Assembly (NCBI RefSeq): GCF_900104815.1
Contig: NZ_FNTD01000004.1
Coordinates: 7,625,001-7,689,000 of the forward strand
DNA: 64,000 nucleotides
Direction: 5' to 3'
DNA from: Streptomyces misionensis
GTDB taxonomy: Bacteria > Actinomycetota > Actinomycetes > Streptomycetales > Streptomycetaceae
The translations under genes were made by a program, and so were the position numbers. Shown here piece after piece: positions 1 through 7,518 of this stretch. Each line of letters opens with the position of its first letter. Positions within the stretch are counted from its first letter, which is position 1. The notes below the pieces were generated by a model. That model was not told where the DNA came from, did no database searches, and saw nothing but the letters and a program-made list of their open reading frames with translations.

Positions 1-14
1 CGACTGGAGCCGAG

Positions 15-1079
15 ATGACCACCCGCTCTTCGTCCGCCTGTTCCGACGACTCCCTCATACGCCCGGTCCCGGCCGGGGTGCGCCTCCCGTCCGTCCGGGT
101 CCTGACGCGGTTCGCGCCGCCGCCCGGGTCGCGGGTCGGCGGGCCGCCCGGGGACGGCGCCGGGAACGACGACGACCGGTACGGCGACCCGCTGCTGGAC
201 CTGGTGCAGACGGCCGTCGCCGACCGTCCGCTGGAGGACGTCGTCCGGCTCCTCACCCTGCTGGAAAGCTCGCCGGAGCACGCCCTGACCAGGGCGGAGG
301 CGCTGCGCTCGGCGGGCGTCGTCCGGTCCGTGACGGACGTCACCCGGCTGGTGGCGCTGCTCGGCCGGCCGTCCGGGGAACCGGACGGCGCGGACGCGGT
401 GGTGCGCGCCGCCGCCGGGCTCCGCCCCCCGCGGGACGTCGGCCGGCTGCTGCGGATGCTGCACCGGCCGCCCCTGGCGCCGCGCTGCGCGCGGCTCGCC
501 GTACGGGCCGCGGCCGGCCGGCCCGTCGAGGAGGTTGCCGAACTGCTCGGCCACCTGGCCGCCGAGGGCCCGGAGCGGCAGCCGGAACCGGCCGCCCACG
601 ACATCGCGGACCCCGGGCCCGCCGCCCTCGTCGCACCGCCCGCCCCGGAACCGGCCGACCAGCCCCGGACCGGTTCGTCCGCCCTCGCCGGTACCCGCAC
701 CCGGGCGGCCGCGGCGCTGGTGTTCCTGTGCGGCGCGGCCCACGCCCCGCGCTACTGGGCCGGTCTCTCGCACGGCCTGCTCGGCGCCACCCTCGTCGCC
801 TCCGCGCTGTGCATGCTGCTGGGCCTCGCCCTGCCCGCGCGCGCGGCGCTGGCCCGGCTCGCCGCGGCGACGGCCGCCGTCGCGGTCACGACGGTGCTCG
901 GCGCGGGCCAGGTGCTCGGCGGCCGGTTCGGGCTGCCGGATACGGCCCGGCTGTGGGCGGCGACCCTCGCCCCGCCCTGGCTGGCCGGCACGGCGGCGGC
1001 CGCGGCCGCGTGCGCCGCGCTGGGGGTGGTGCTGGCCGTGCTGCTCGGCCCCGGCAGCCGCGCGCACGGCGGGAGTTGA
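15..1079 (+). CDS. Helical-repeat membrane protein, function unknown
   Basis: 354 residues, not recognised as a named family. Residues about 55-190 are amphipathic helices in which a motif like 'EDVVRLLTLL', 'TDVTRLVALL', 'RDVGRLLRML', 'EEVAELLGHL' recurs roughly every 35-45 residues, suggesting an alpha-solenoid. An Ala/Pro-rich linker (about 190-225) leads to a C-terminal part with about four hydrophobic segments (about 230-345), so it is probably a membrane protein with a cytoplasmic helical-repeat head. The start has a GGAG five bases upstream. It converges on the minus-strand genes that follow. The coding call is supported by strong third-position GC bias and the coherent hydrophobic pattern; the function is open. 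Confidence 0.75.
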   Translation: MTTRSSSACSDDSLIRPVPAGVRLPSVRVLTRFAPPPGSRVGGPPGDGAGNDDDRYGDPLLDLVQTAVADRPLEDVVRLLTLLESSPEHALTRAEALRSAGVVRSVTDVTRLVALLGRPSGEPDGADAVVRAAAGLRPPRDVGRLLRMLHRPPLAPRCARLAVRAAAGRPVEEVAELLGHLAAEGPERQPEPAAHDIADPGPAALVAPPAPEPADQPRTGSSALAGTRTRAAAALVFLCGAAHAPRYWAGLSHGLLGATLVASALCMLLGLALPARAALARLAAATAAVAVTTVLGAGQVLGGRFGLPDTARLWAATLAPPWLAGTAAAAAACAALGVVLAVLLGPGSRAHGGS

Positions 1080-1080
1080 G

Positions 1081-1358
1081 TCAGCTCACCGGCCGCGGCA
1101 CCAGATGCCCGCCCGGACGGGCGGCGGCCATCGCGAACGGGTCGCCGTCCGCCTCCAGGCACAGCTCCACGTCCTCGGGGTGCACCCCGCCCCGGCCGCG
1201 CCGCACGCCCTCGGCGAGCCGCCCGGCGGCCGCGGACCGGCGTCCGCCACGGCGAGCGCCCCGGCCGTGCCGGCGGTCGTGCACTGCACGATCGTCCGGC
1301 CGCGCACGTCCGGTGCACGCAGCCGGGCGGGGGAGTTGGCGAGGCCGAACCCCGGCAC
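1081..1358 (-). pseudogene. comB: Decayed comB-like 2-phosphosulfolactate phosphatase remnant
   Basis: Two minus-strand reading frames each carry half of a recognisable protein. The GTG at 1356-1358 opens a frame reading FGLANSP, then [18 protein letters not shown], which matches the ComB family pattern (GFDLGNSP, then a KTLVMTTTNGT-like stretch). Near 1215-1240 similarity switches to another frame reading [14 protein letters not shown] and [14 protein letters not shown], which matches the ComB C-terminus. The family is about 230-240 residues long. Here the N-terminal third and roughly 100 central residues are missing and the frames do not join. This reads as a gene shrunk by deletion, not a small functional gene. 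The upstream neighbour ends 33 bases before the GTG. Confidence 0.65.
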
Positions 1359-1391
1359 GGGTGCCCCGTCCGGTGCCCCGCCCGGCGGCGC

Positions 1392-1682
1392 TCAGGGCAG
1401 CCGGGTCGGCTCCGAGGAGGCGGGCAGGGCGGAGCGCAGGCTGCGCAGGGCGAGCAGGAGCACGCCGATGTCGTCCAGGTAGACGGGGTCCGGCAGCAGG
1501 TCGGTGGGGAGCACCAGATAGGCCACCGCGCCCCAGAACACCCACCGCGGGCCCGTCGGCAGCCCGGCCCGCAGCAGCGTGCGCCGGGTGCGGACCAGCC
1601 GCACGAGCAGGGCGACGGCACCGGCGAGCAGGCCGGCCGCGAGGACGCCGGCGATCAGCAGCAGGGTGGTGGTGGAATCCAT
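1392..1682 (-). CDS. DUF1232 (YkvA-like) small membrane protein
   Basis: 96 residues. One N-terminal transmembrane helix (about 6-30) is followed by a basic stretch (VRTRRTLLRAG). A second hydrophobic block carries the DUF1232 signature, YLVLPTDLLPDPVYLDDIG, at about 55-73; the family pattern is 'Y..SPiDLiPDfip.lGylDD'. The biochemical role of the family is unknown. The ATG at 1680-1682 gives the compact family length, and the gene lies 26 bases downstream of the next minus-strand gene, so the two may be co-transcribed. Confidence 0.85.
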   Translation of the reverse strand: MDSTTTLLLIAGVLAAGLLAGAVALLVRLVRTRRTLLRAGLPTGPRWVFWGAVAYLVLPTDLLPDPVYLDDIGVLLLALRSLRSALPASSEPTRLP

Positions 1683-1708
1683 CGGGGCTCCTTGGGCGCT
1701 GTCGGGGC

Positions 1709-2878
1709 CTACGAGGGCCGGTCCGGGGACGGCAGGTCCGCGCCGTCCCCGGTGTCCTCGGGTACCGCCTTCGCCCTGCCGGTGAACCCCGGCAGTTTCA
1801 GCCGTCCGAAGGTCTGGGTGAGCTGCTGGAGCGCGGCGGGGGTCCGGGCCGCGGGCCGCTGCTGCGGCAACGCGGGCGCGGGGACGTCGCGGTAGGCCGC
1901 CAGTGCCTCCAGGGCCTGCTCGGCGGCCTGCTTGTACAGGTCGCGGGACTTGGTCATGGCCTCCAGCGCCTCGGCGTACATGGCGACCAGCCGCCGCTCC
2001 CGGTCCAGTTCCTCCTGGTGGGTCATCAGCGTCCAGTTGTCCCTGAGGTCCGCCAGCGCCTCGGCGGCGTCCTGCGGGGCGGGCCGGGGCAGGGCGACGA
2101 AGTGCCGCAGCGCCGCGACGAGTTCGGCCGGCTCGGAGCCGTCGAGGAAGACGTTGCGCACCCGGTGCGGTGCGCCGTCGTAGTCCTCCGGGGCCGGGTT
2201 CGGGGGCAGCAGCACGGCGCCGCCGCGCGGCACCTCGACATCGAGGTCCTTCAGCGCCCAGTTGACACCGCGCAGCTGGTGCGGTGCGGCGCGGTGCTCC
2301 ACGACGCGGTGCCTGAGGCCGGGCGGCAGCAGCCGGGCCAGCGGCAGCTTGCCCTGCTCGTCGGGGGTCATCGCCTCGTGCACGACGAGATTGACGCACC
2401 ATGCCTCCTGGGCGGCCTCGCGCAGCCGGCGGCGCATCTCCTTGTCGTCCGCGGGCAGCGCGTTGACCTGGCGGAAGCGCAGCCCGGCGACCGTGGGGTG
2501 ATGGTCCCAGGAGCCGTCGTCACCGGAGCCGCCCTCGGGCCAGAACAGGGTCGCGGGCGAGGGCCAGCTCTCGTCCCACGGCTGCTCGGCCTCCGCGACC
2601 AGCCGCCACTCGTGCCCCTGTGGCCTGCCGTGCCGGGGTACGAGGGTGAGCCGGGCCCGCACGGTCACCGTGCCGCCGGCCCGCCAGCGCGCCTCGAAGA
2701 CCGTGCCGGGTGAGTCCTCGGGCGCGGGAGGTTCGGCGAAGTCGTCGAGGTCCCCGCTCTCCTTGTGCCGGCGCAGAGTACGGCGGACGACGTCGTCGGG
2801 ATCGGGACCGGTGTGACGGCCGCGGGCCGCCCAGACGGTCTGGGGGATGGCGGCGCGGTCGGTGGCGGAGTTCGACAT
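1709..2878 (-). CDS. Hypothetical protein with C-terminal coiled coil
   Basis: 389 residues, no signal peptide or membrane segment, family not recognised. The N-terminal 130 residues look like a mixed alpha/beta domain rich in Trp and charged residues (WAARGRHTG, EWRLVAEAEQPWDESWPSP). The middle contains NLVVHEAMTPDEQGKLPLAR. Residues about 280-330 are strongly helical and heptad-like (EELDRERRLVAMYAEALEAM), and the C-terminus is proline-rich and disordered. Probably cytoplasmic and possibly oligomeric. It ends 26 bases before the DUF1232 gene. The ATG at 2876-2878 is the only good start. Confidence 0.7.
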   Translation of the reverse strand: MSNSATDRAAIPQTVWAARGRHTGPDPDDVVRRTLRRHKESGDLDDFAEPPAPEDSPGTVFEARWRAGGTVTVRARLTLVPRHGRPQGHEWRLVAEAEQPWDESWPSPATLFWPEGGSGDDGSWDHHPTVAGLRFRQVNALPADDKEMRRRLREAAQEAWCVNLVVHEAMTPDEQGKLPLARLLPPGLRHRVVEHRAAPHQLRGVNWALKDLDVEVPRGGAVLLPPNPAPEDYDGAPHRVRNVFLDGSEPAELVAALRHFVALPRPAPQDAAEALADLRDNWTLMTHQEELDRERRLVAMYAEALEAMTKSRDLYKQAAEQALEALAAYRDVPAPALPQQRPAARTPAALQQLTQTFGRLKLPGFTGRAKAVPEDTGDGADLPSPDRPS

Positions 2879-3008
2879 GGGCCAATCTGCTGATGGGTGC
2901 GGGTGCGCCTCCCAGTATCACCGCTCGGCCCGCCGAAACGTAGACGGCCCCGCGCGCCGCGTGCCGCGCGCTCCGCCCGGCGGCTTCCCGCCGCGGCCGG
3001 ACGCGTGC

Positions 3009-3506
3009 TCAGCAGGCGGGGACCTGGTCGAGCGGGACGAACTCCAGACGGGCGTGGTCGTCGGCGGCGAGGGCCGTGTAGTAGTCGGAGCGCTCGACGC
3101 GGTACCAGACGTCGTCCCGGCCGGTGTCCCCGTCGACGTCGTCCAGCCGCACGCACCACCGCTCCGGCCGGAGCACGCGCAGGTACGTCTCCGTGCCGCT
3201 GCGGATCGTGTGGCAGTCCCGGTGGCGCTCGGTGGTGTACCAGGTGCGGGAGGTGCGGTGGGCGCCCGATCCGCTGCGGGAGGTGTGCCTGACCCGGTGG
3301 GTGCCGGTGGTGCAGCGGGTGATCAGGTGGGGCCGGGTGGCCGGGGTGGTCCGCTCGGTGAGGTGCTGGACGGTGTCGCGCAGCCCGGTCACGGTCTCGG
3401 GAGCGGAGCGCCGGTCGCGGTCGAAGTAGGCGTACGCGCCGGCTCCGGTCAGCAGGACCGCCGTCGTCGCCGCCGCGGTGATCACTGTCGCGCGCCTGGT
3501 GAACAT
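3009..3506 (-). CDS. Secreted or membrane-anchored hypothetical protein
   Basis: 165 residues. A short basic N-terminus (MFTRRA) and one hydrophobic segment at about 8-28 (TVITAAATTAVLLTGAGAYAY) look like an uncleaved anchor or a signal peptide. The extracytoplasmic part is rich in Arg, Thr and His with several Cys (RCTTG, RDCHT, RWCVR, C-terminal PAC), which suggests disulfides. Residues about 120-165 (VWYRVERSDYYTAL, LEFVPLDQVPAC) look like a small beta domain. No family recognised. The ATG has a GGGGGAGA stretch just upstream. Confidence 0.65.
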   Translation of the reverse strand: MFTRRATVITAAATTAVLLTGAGAYAYFDRDRRSAPETVTGLRDTVQHLTERTTPATRPHLITRCTTGTHRVRHTSRSGSGAHRTSRTWYTTERHRDCHTIRSGTETYLRVLRPERWCVRLDDVDGDTGRDDVWYRVERSDYYTALAADDHARLEFVPLDQVPAC

Positions 3507-3577
3507 ATGTCTCCCCCCGAGTGGCCATGTTCGGCGGGGAGTTTAACGGACGGCGCGTGGGCACCGCCCCCGGCCGC

Positions 3578-3620
3578 GTCCGCTCCGCCCGCAGGCGGGT
3601 GCCTTGGGAACGGAGCGGAC
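3578..3620 (-). terminator. Hairpin downstream of fprA
   Basis: Perfect 10-bp inverted repeat GTCCGCTCCG (3578-3587) / CGGAGCGGAC (3611-3620), with a nested CCCGC/GCGGG stem in the loop. It lies 14 bases beyond the fprA stop on the minus strand. There is no long U-tract, which is normal for Streptomyces terminators. Confidence 0.6.
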
Positions 3621-3634
3621 GGAGCCGGCGCGGC

Positions 3635-4999
3635 TCAGGCGCCGCTCTCGCGCAGCATGTCCTCGCGCTCGACGAGCTTCACGCGCTCGCGGCCCTGCGG
3701 CTCGCCCAGGGCGCGTTCGGCGGCGTCGAGGCGGTACCAGCCCTCCCAGGTGGTGTAGCGGACGTCGCGCTCGGCGAGGAAGGCGTCCACGGCCTCCGGG
3801 GCGGGCGAGGAGGGGGTGTGCAGCCGGCCGTTGGCGTGGTCGTCCAGCAGGTTGGCGACCGTCTCGTTGGCGTCGCCCTTGGTGTGGCCGATGAGGCCGA
3901 CCGGGCCGCGCCGGATCCACCCGGTGACGTAGGTGGACTGGAGGTGCGTGCCGCCCTCCTCGACGACCCGGCCGCCCTCGTCCGGGACGGTGCCCGAGTC
4001 GATGTCCCAGGGCAGCTTGGGCAGCTTCTCCGAGAGGTAGCCGACCGCGCGGTAGACGGCGGTGACGTCCCAGTCCTTGAACTCGCCGGTGCCCTTGACG
4101 TTGCCGGTGCCGTCGAGGGCGGTGCGCTCGGTGCGCAGGCCGACGACCTTGCCGTCCTCGCCGAGGATCTCCGCGGGCGACTCGAAGAAGTGCAGGAAGA
4201 GCTTGTGCGGACGGTCGCCGACGTCCCGGATCGCCCAGTTCTCCAGCGTCTTGGCGACCATGTCGGCCTGCTTGTTGCCGCGCCGGGTCTCGATCGAGCC
4301 CGCGTCGTAGTCGATGTCCTCGGGGTCGACGATGACCTCGATGTTGGGGGAGTGGTCCAGCTCGCGCAGCTCCATCGGGCTGAACTTCGCCTGCGCCGGG
4401 CCCCGGCGGCCGAAGACGTGGATCTCCAGGGCCTTGTTGGCCTTGAGCCCGTCGTAGACGTTCGGCGGGATCTCGGTGGGCAGCAGCTCGTCGGCGGTCT
4501 TGGCGAGGATCCGGGCGACGTCGAGGGCCACGTTGCCGACGCCGAGCACGGCGACCTTCTCGGCCTCCAGCGGCCAGGTGCGCGGCACGTCCGGGTGGCC
4601 GTCGTACCAGGAGACGAAGTCGGCGGCGCCGTAGGAGCCGTCCAGGTCGATGCCGGGTATGGACAGCGCGCGGTCGGCCATCGCACCGGTGGAGAAGATC
4701 ACCGCGTCGTAGAAGGCGCGCAGGTCGTCCAGGCTGATGTCGGTCGGGTAGGCGACGTTGCCGAACAGCCGGATCTGCGGCTTGTCCAGCACCTGGTGCA
4801 GGGCGGTGACGATGCCCTTGATGCGCGGGTGGTCGGGCGCGACGCCGTAGCGGATCAGGCCGAACGGGGCGGGCATGCGCTCGAAGAGGTCGATGGAGAC
4901 ACCGGGGTCGGTGGCCGCCTCGGACTTGAGCAGGGCGTCGGCGGCGTAGATCCCGGCGGGACCGGCTCCGACGATGGCTACCCGCAGGGGGCGCGGCAT
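3635..4999 (-). CDS. fprA: FprA-type FAD-dependent ferredoxin-NADP+ reductase
   Basis: 454 residues, the usual length for the adrenodoxin-reductase/FprA family, which passes electrons between NADPH and ferredoxins. The FAD-binding Rossmann motif GAGPAG is at residues 11-16, followed by the family-typical FGLIRYGVAPDHP. A second dinucleotide motif, LGVGNVALDVAR (about 153-164), binds NADP(H), and GRRGPAQAKFSP is the conserved segment after it. The C-terminal VTGWIRRGPVGLIGHTKGDA is also diagnostic. The start ATG has an AAGGGAA site seven bases upstream. A good IdeR/DmdR iron box lies about 50 bases upstream, so expression should rise under iron limitation, consistent with supplying electrons for iron release or ferredoxin-dependent enzymes. 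Confidence 0.95.
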   Translation of the reverse strand: MPRPLRVAIVGAGPAGIYAADALLKSEAATDPGVSIDLFERMPAPFGLIRYGVAPDHPRIKGIVTALHQVLDKPQIRLFGNVAYPTDISLDDLRAFYDAVIFSTGAMADRALSIPGIDLDGSYGAADFVSWYDGHPDVPRTWPLEAEKVAVLGVGNVALDVARILAKTADELLPTEIPPNVYDGLKANKALEIHVFGRRGPAQAKFSPMELRELDHSPNIEVIVDPEDIDYDAGSIETRRGNKQADMVAKTLENWAIRDVGDRPHKLFLHFFESPAEILGEDGKVVGLRTERTALDGTGNVKGTGEFKDWDVTAVYRAVGYLSEKLPKLPWDIDSGTVPDEGGRVVEEGGTHLQSTYVTGWIRRGPVGLIGHTKGDANETVANLLDDHANGRLHTPSSPAPEAVDAFLAERDVRYTTWEGWYRLDAAERALGEPQGRERVKLVEREDMLRESGA

Positions 5000-5046
5000 G
5001 ATCAGTTTCCCTTCGAGCGTGAAACAGTCGACTCGATCGGGAAGCC

Positions 5047-5065
5047 TAAGCTAAGGCAGACCTAA
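5047..5065 (-). promoter_or_regulatory. Iron box (IdeR/DmdR1-type operator) upstream of fprA
   Basis: On the minus strand this reads TTAGGTCTGCCTTAGCTTA, matching 13 of 19 positions of the TTAGGTTAGGCTAACCTAA iron-box consensus with the outer TTAGGT intact. It is 48 bases upstream of the fprA start, where it could overlap a promoter. It is one of the few AT-rich stretches in the region. Confidence 0.65.
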
Positions 5066-5085
5066 CCAGGTACGCGGGTCCGGTC

Positions 5086-5141
5086 TATGACCTCATAAGG
5101 GCATCTTATGACCTCTCCAGGGGCGCCTTATGGAGACCTCC
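5086..5141. repeat. Repeated TATGACCTC elements, possible operator
   Basis: TATGACCTC occurs at 5086-5094 and again at 5107-5115, 21 bases apart (two helical turns). A degenerate third copy, TATGGAGACCTC, ends at 5141. An inverted CATAAG/CTTATG pair (5094-5099 / 5105-5110) sits between the first two copies. The cluster lies between the fprA iron box and the 3' end of the lipoprotein gene, so fprA is the likely target of any bound regulator. Confidence 0.45.
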
Positions 5142-5172
5142 GGCGCTCTGCCCGGCCGCTCCACCGGGTCCC

Positions 5173-5823
5173 TCAGCCGGCCACCTTCAGTGTCCGTTTG
5201 GCCAGTTCGTAGGCCGGGAGCATGGCGTCGTGCTCCGCCGAGTCCATCCCGCCGAGATGGACGACCACCGGACCACCGGGAGTGCCGACGGCGAAGGCGC
5301 ACTCCTTCCTGGTCTCGTCCAGCAGTTCGCTGGTGGAGGAGTACTCCACCTCGGTGCCCCGCAGACCGCCGCCCGTCGTGAACGCCCGGTACCGCTCCTT
5401 GCCGACGTGGCCCTGCGCGGCCACGAACCCCCGCAGCACGCCGCGCGCGTCGGCGTCACCCGCCCGGCCGGTCCACACCCGCAGGAAGCCGATGTGGCCG
5501 GCCGGCTTGGCGTCGATCTCGCAGGCGGCCGTCACCGGGCCCTGCCGCAGCAGCGCCGCCCCGAGCCCGTCGTCCTGCGCGCCCCGCGCGTCGACCGACT
5601 CGGCCTTCCAGTCCTCGGCGACGTCGAACCGGACGGGCAGCGCGCAGGGCGAACCGGCGGCGCCGATCGTGCCGCCGCTCACCACCGCCGGGTCCTTCGC
5701 CGCGGCCCCGGTTCTCGTTCCGCTCGCCCGCGGTGTGCCCGCGTCGTCCTGTCCGGCGCAGCCGCCCAGCACCGCCGCGAGCGCCACCGCCACGACCGCC
5801 CGCACCCCCACGTCGACCTGCAT
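5173..5823 (-). CDS. Secreted lipoprotein, function unknown
   Basis: 216 residues. The signal peptide ends in a lipobox LGGC with the lipidated Cys at residue 22, so the protein should be anchored to the outer face of the membrane. The mature part begins with a disordered Gly/Thr/Ala stretch (to about 50). It continues as a globular domain with Cys in SPCALPVRFDVAEDWKAE and TAACEIDAKPAGHIGF, the latter like small Streptomyces lipoproteins with a LpqN/PsbP-like fold. That fold assignment is a guess. The preceding minus-strand gene starts 64 bases away on the 5' side. Confidence 0.8.
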   Translation of the reverse strand: MQVDVGVRAVVAVALAAVLGGCAGQDDAGTPRASGTRTGAAAKDPAVVSGGTIGAAGSPCALPVRFDVAEDWKAESVDARGAQDDGLGAALLRQGPVTAACEIDAKPAGHIGFLRVWTGRAGDADARGVLRGFVAAQGHVGKERYRAFTTGGGLRGTEVEYSSTSELLDETRKECAFAVGTPGGPVVVHLGGMDSAEHDAMLPAYELAKRTLKVAG

Positions 5824-5887
5824 GTCCGTCTCCCCTCCGGTTCAGCGCGGTCACTGTAGCCGAGGGTGACGGCGGCTCCCGCCCGGA

Positions 5888-6223
5888 TCAGGCGGGGTGG
5901 GTCAGCGCCTCCTTCTGCAACTGCACCGCCGCCAGCAGGCTCAGGCTCGGCTCCGCCTGCCGCAGCGCCTTCGTCGCGGCGACCGAGGAGAGGTCGCCGG
6001 TGAAGCCGACGGCCGCCAGCCGGGAGCGGGTCCAGTCGGCGCGCAGCTGTGTCGCGGTGGCTTCGGCGGTGGACTCCACCAGCGCGAGGGCCCGTTCCAG
6101 GCCCGGCCGTTCCTCGGGCGAGGCTCCGGCCAGCGCCTCGCGCAGCGCCGCCGCCACCACGTCCGCGTCCCGGATGACCAGCACGCTGTTGTGTTTCCTG
6201 TTCAGTCCCGTCAGTCCTGCCAT
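5888..6223 (-). CDS. Small helical hypothetical protein
   Basis: About 111 residues from the ATG at 6221-6223, which has AGGA eight bases upstream. Longer starts at 6232 (ATG) or 6244 (TTG) are possible. The sequence is predicted nearly all-helical and cytoplasmic (VVAAALREALAGASPEERPGLERALALVES), with no membrane segment. Family not recognised. It lies 64 bases upstream of the lipoprotein gene on the same strand and may share its transcript. Confidence 0.55.
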   Translation of the reverse strand: MAGLTGLNRKHNSVLVIRDADVVAAALREALAGASPEERPGLERALALVESTAEATATQLRADWTRSRLAAVGFTGDLSSVAATKALRQAEPSLSLLAAVQLQKEALTHPA

Positions 6224-6293
6224 GCCCGCCATCCTGGCCGTCAAGGACGGGCGGCGCCAAGCGGCTTGAGGAAGACCAGAGGCCGGCCGGTGC

Positions 6294-6938
6294 TCACTCC
6301 GCGCGGCGCCGGCAGTGCAGGAACAGGTGCGGCTCGGGCGTGGCGGCGGGGTGGGCCGGCGCGAACTCGACGCGGTCCGTCGCCAGTACGGTCAGCCCGG
6401 CGCGGACCGCCATGTCCTCGAAGGCCTCGGCGGCGAAGCTCGTCACCCGCACCGGCTGCCCCATGAACAGCCCCTGGGCGCCCTCCACGTCGAAGGGCAC
6501 GGTGGCCAGCACCACCAGCCCGTCCGGCCGTACCGCCCGCACCAGCCGGCGCACCACGGCCTCCTGCTCGGACCGGTCCATCTGGAGCAGCGAGAAGTAG
6601 GCGCAGGCCGCGTCGAACGACCCCTCGTCCAGCGGGAGTTCACGGACGTCGGCGCGGCGGAACTCGGCGCCGGGCACCTGCCGGGCGGCCAGCTCCACCA
6701 TCACCGGGGAGACGTCGACGCCGAGCACCCGGTGGCCTGCCCCGGCGAGGGTCTCGGCGGTCGGCCGCCCGGTCCCGCTGCCCACGTCCAGCACCCGGCT
6801 GCCCGGTGCCAGCCGCTCCAGCAGCCACCGCAGGGACGCCCGGTGGGCCGCGGAGGAGGCGAACGCCTTCTCGTAGTCGAGTCCCAGCGCGTCGAACACC
6901 TCGGCCGCCGGCGCCCGGCGTTCCTCCTCGGCCACCAC
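6294..6938 (-). CDS. Class I SAM-dependent methyltransferase
   Basis: 214 residues. The SAM-binding motif I is LDVGSGTGRPT (about residues 43-53), followed by the acidic strand VLGVDVSPVMV and the post-I motif ADVRELPLDEGSFDAACAYFSLLQM, the pattern of the Methyltransf_11/25 group. The C-terminal half has a beta-rich cap with PHLFLHCRRR at the end. The substrate cannot be told from sequence. GTG codons at 6938 and 6935 both follow GGAGGAG; the first is used here. It is divergent from the flavodoxin-like gene, with about 118 bases between starts for two promoters. Confidence 0.85.
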   Translation of the reverse strand: MVAEEERRAPAAEVFDALGLDYEKAFASSAAHRASLRWLLERLAPGSRVLDVGSGTGRPTAETLAGAGHRVLGVDVSPVMVELAARQVPGAEFRRADVRELPLDEGSFDAACAYFSLLQMDRSEQEAVVRRLVRAVRPDGLVVLATVPFDVEGAQGLFMGQPVRVTSFAAEAFEDMAVRAGLTVLATDRVEFAPAHPAATPEPHLFLHCRRRAE

Positions 6939-7056
6939 GGCTCCTCCCGTCGCACGGCATCGATGCCGCGCATCCTCGCACCCCGCGCGGCCGCCCACAA
7001 CGACCGCGGGCCGGGCCCGTTTGCGCACCGGGCGCCGGACCCGGCAGGGTGCTGCC

Positions 7057-7509
7057 GTGCCCACCTTGCTGATCGTCCACCACACCCCGTCGCCCAACTG
7101 TCAGGCGCTGTTCGAGGCCGTCGTCTCGGGCGCCACGGCACCCGAGATCGAGGGCGTCCGGGTGGTCCGGCGCGCGGCCCTCGCGGCCACCGCCACCGAT
7201 GTCCTCGAAGCCGACGGCTATCTCCTCGGCACGCCCGCGAACCTCGGCTACATCTCCGGCGCCCTCAAGCACTTCTTCGACCAGATCTACTACCCCTGCC
7301 TGGACGAGACCCGGGGCCGCCCCTTCGGCTCCTACATCCACGGGGGCAGCGACGTCACCGGCGCCGTGCGCGCCCTCGACTCCATCACCACCGGCCTCGG
7401 CTGGCGCCGCGCGGCCGAACCGGTCACCGTGACGGGAGCGCCGGGCAGGGCCGACACGGAGGCGTGCTGGGAACTGGGCGCCACCCTCGCGGCGGGCCTG
7501 GCCGGCTGA
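7057..7509 (+). CDS. Flavodoxin-like NAD(P)H reductase
   Basis: 150 residues. LLIVHHTPSPNCQALFEAV at the N-terminus is the phosphate-binding loop of flavodoxin/NADPH-dependent FMN reductase folds. GYLLGTPANLGYISGALKHFFD is the WrbA-type second flavin loop, and a third loop is near GSYIHGGSDVTG. It probably binds FMN and acts as a small oxidoreductase in the cytoplasm. The GTG at 7057 places the first strand at the very N-terminus as in homologs; an upstream ATG-less extension looks non-coding. It ends 9 bases before the convergent deacetylase gene. Confidence 0.8.
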   Translation: MPTLLIVHHTPSPNCQALFEAVVSGATAPEIEGVRVVRRAALAATATDVLEADGYLLGTPANLGYISGALKHFFDQIYYPCLDETRGRPFGSYIHGGSDVTGAVRALDSITTGLGWRRAAEPVTVTGAPGRADTEACWELGATLAAGLAG

Positions 7510-7518
7510 CCCGGCCGC

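Noticed and set aside
728..2713. 661-codon open frame on the plus strand
   Set aside because: Shadow of high-GC codon bias: Arg/Pro/Gly-rich, spans several minus-strand genes, no recognisable domain.
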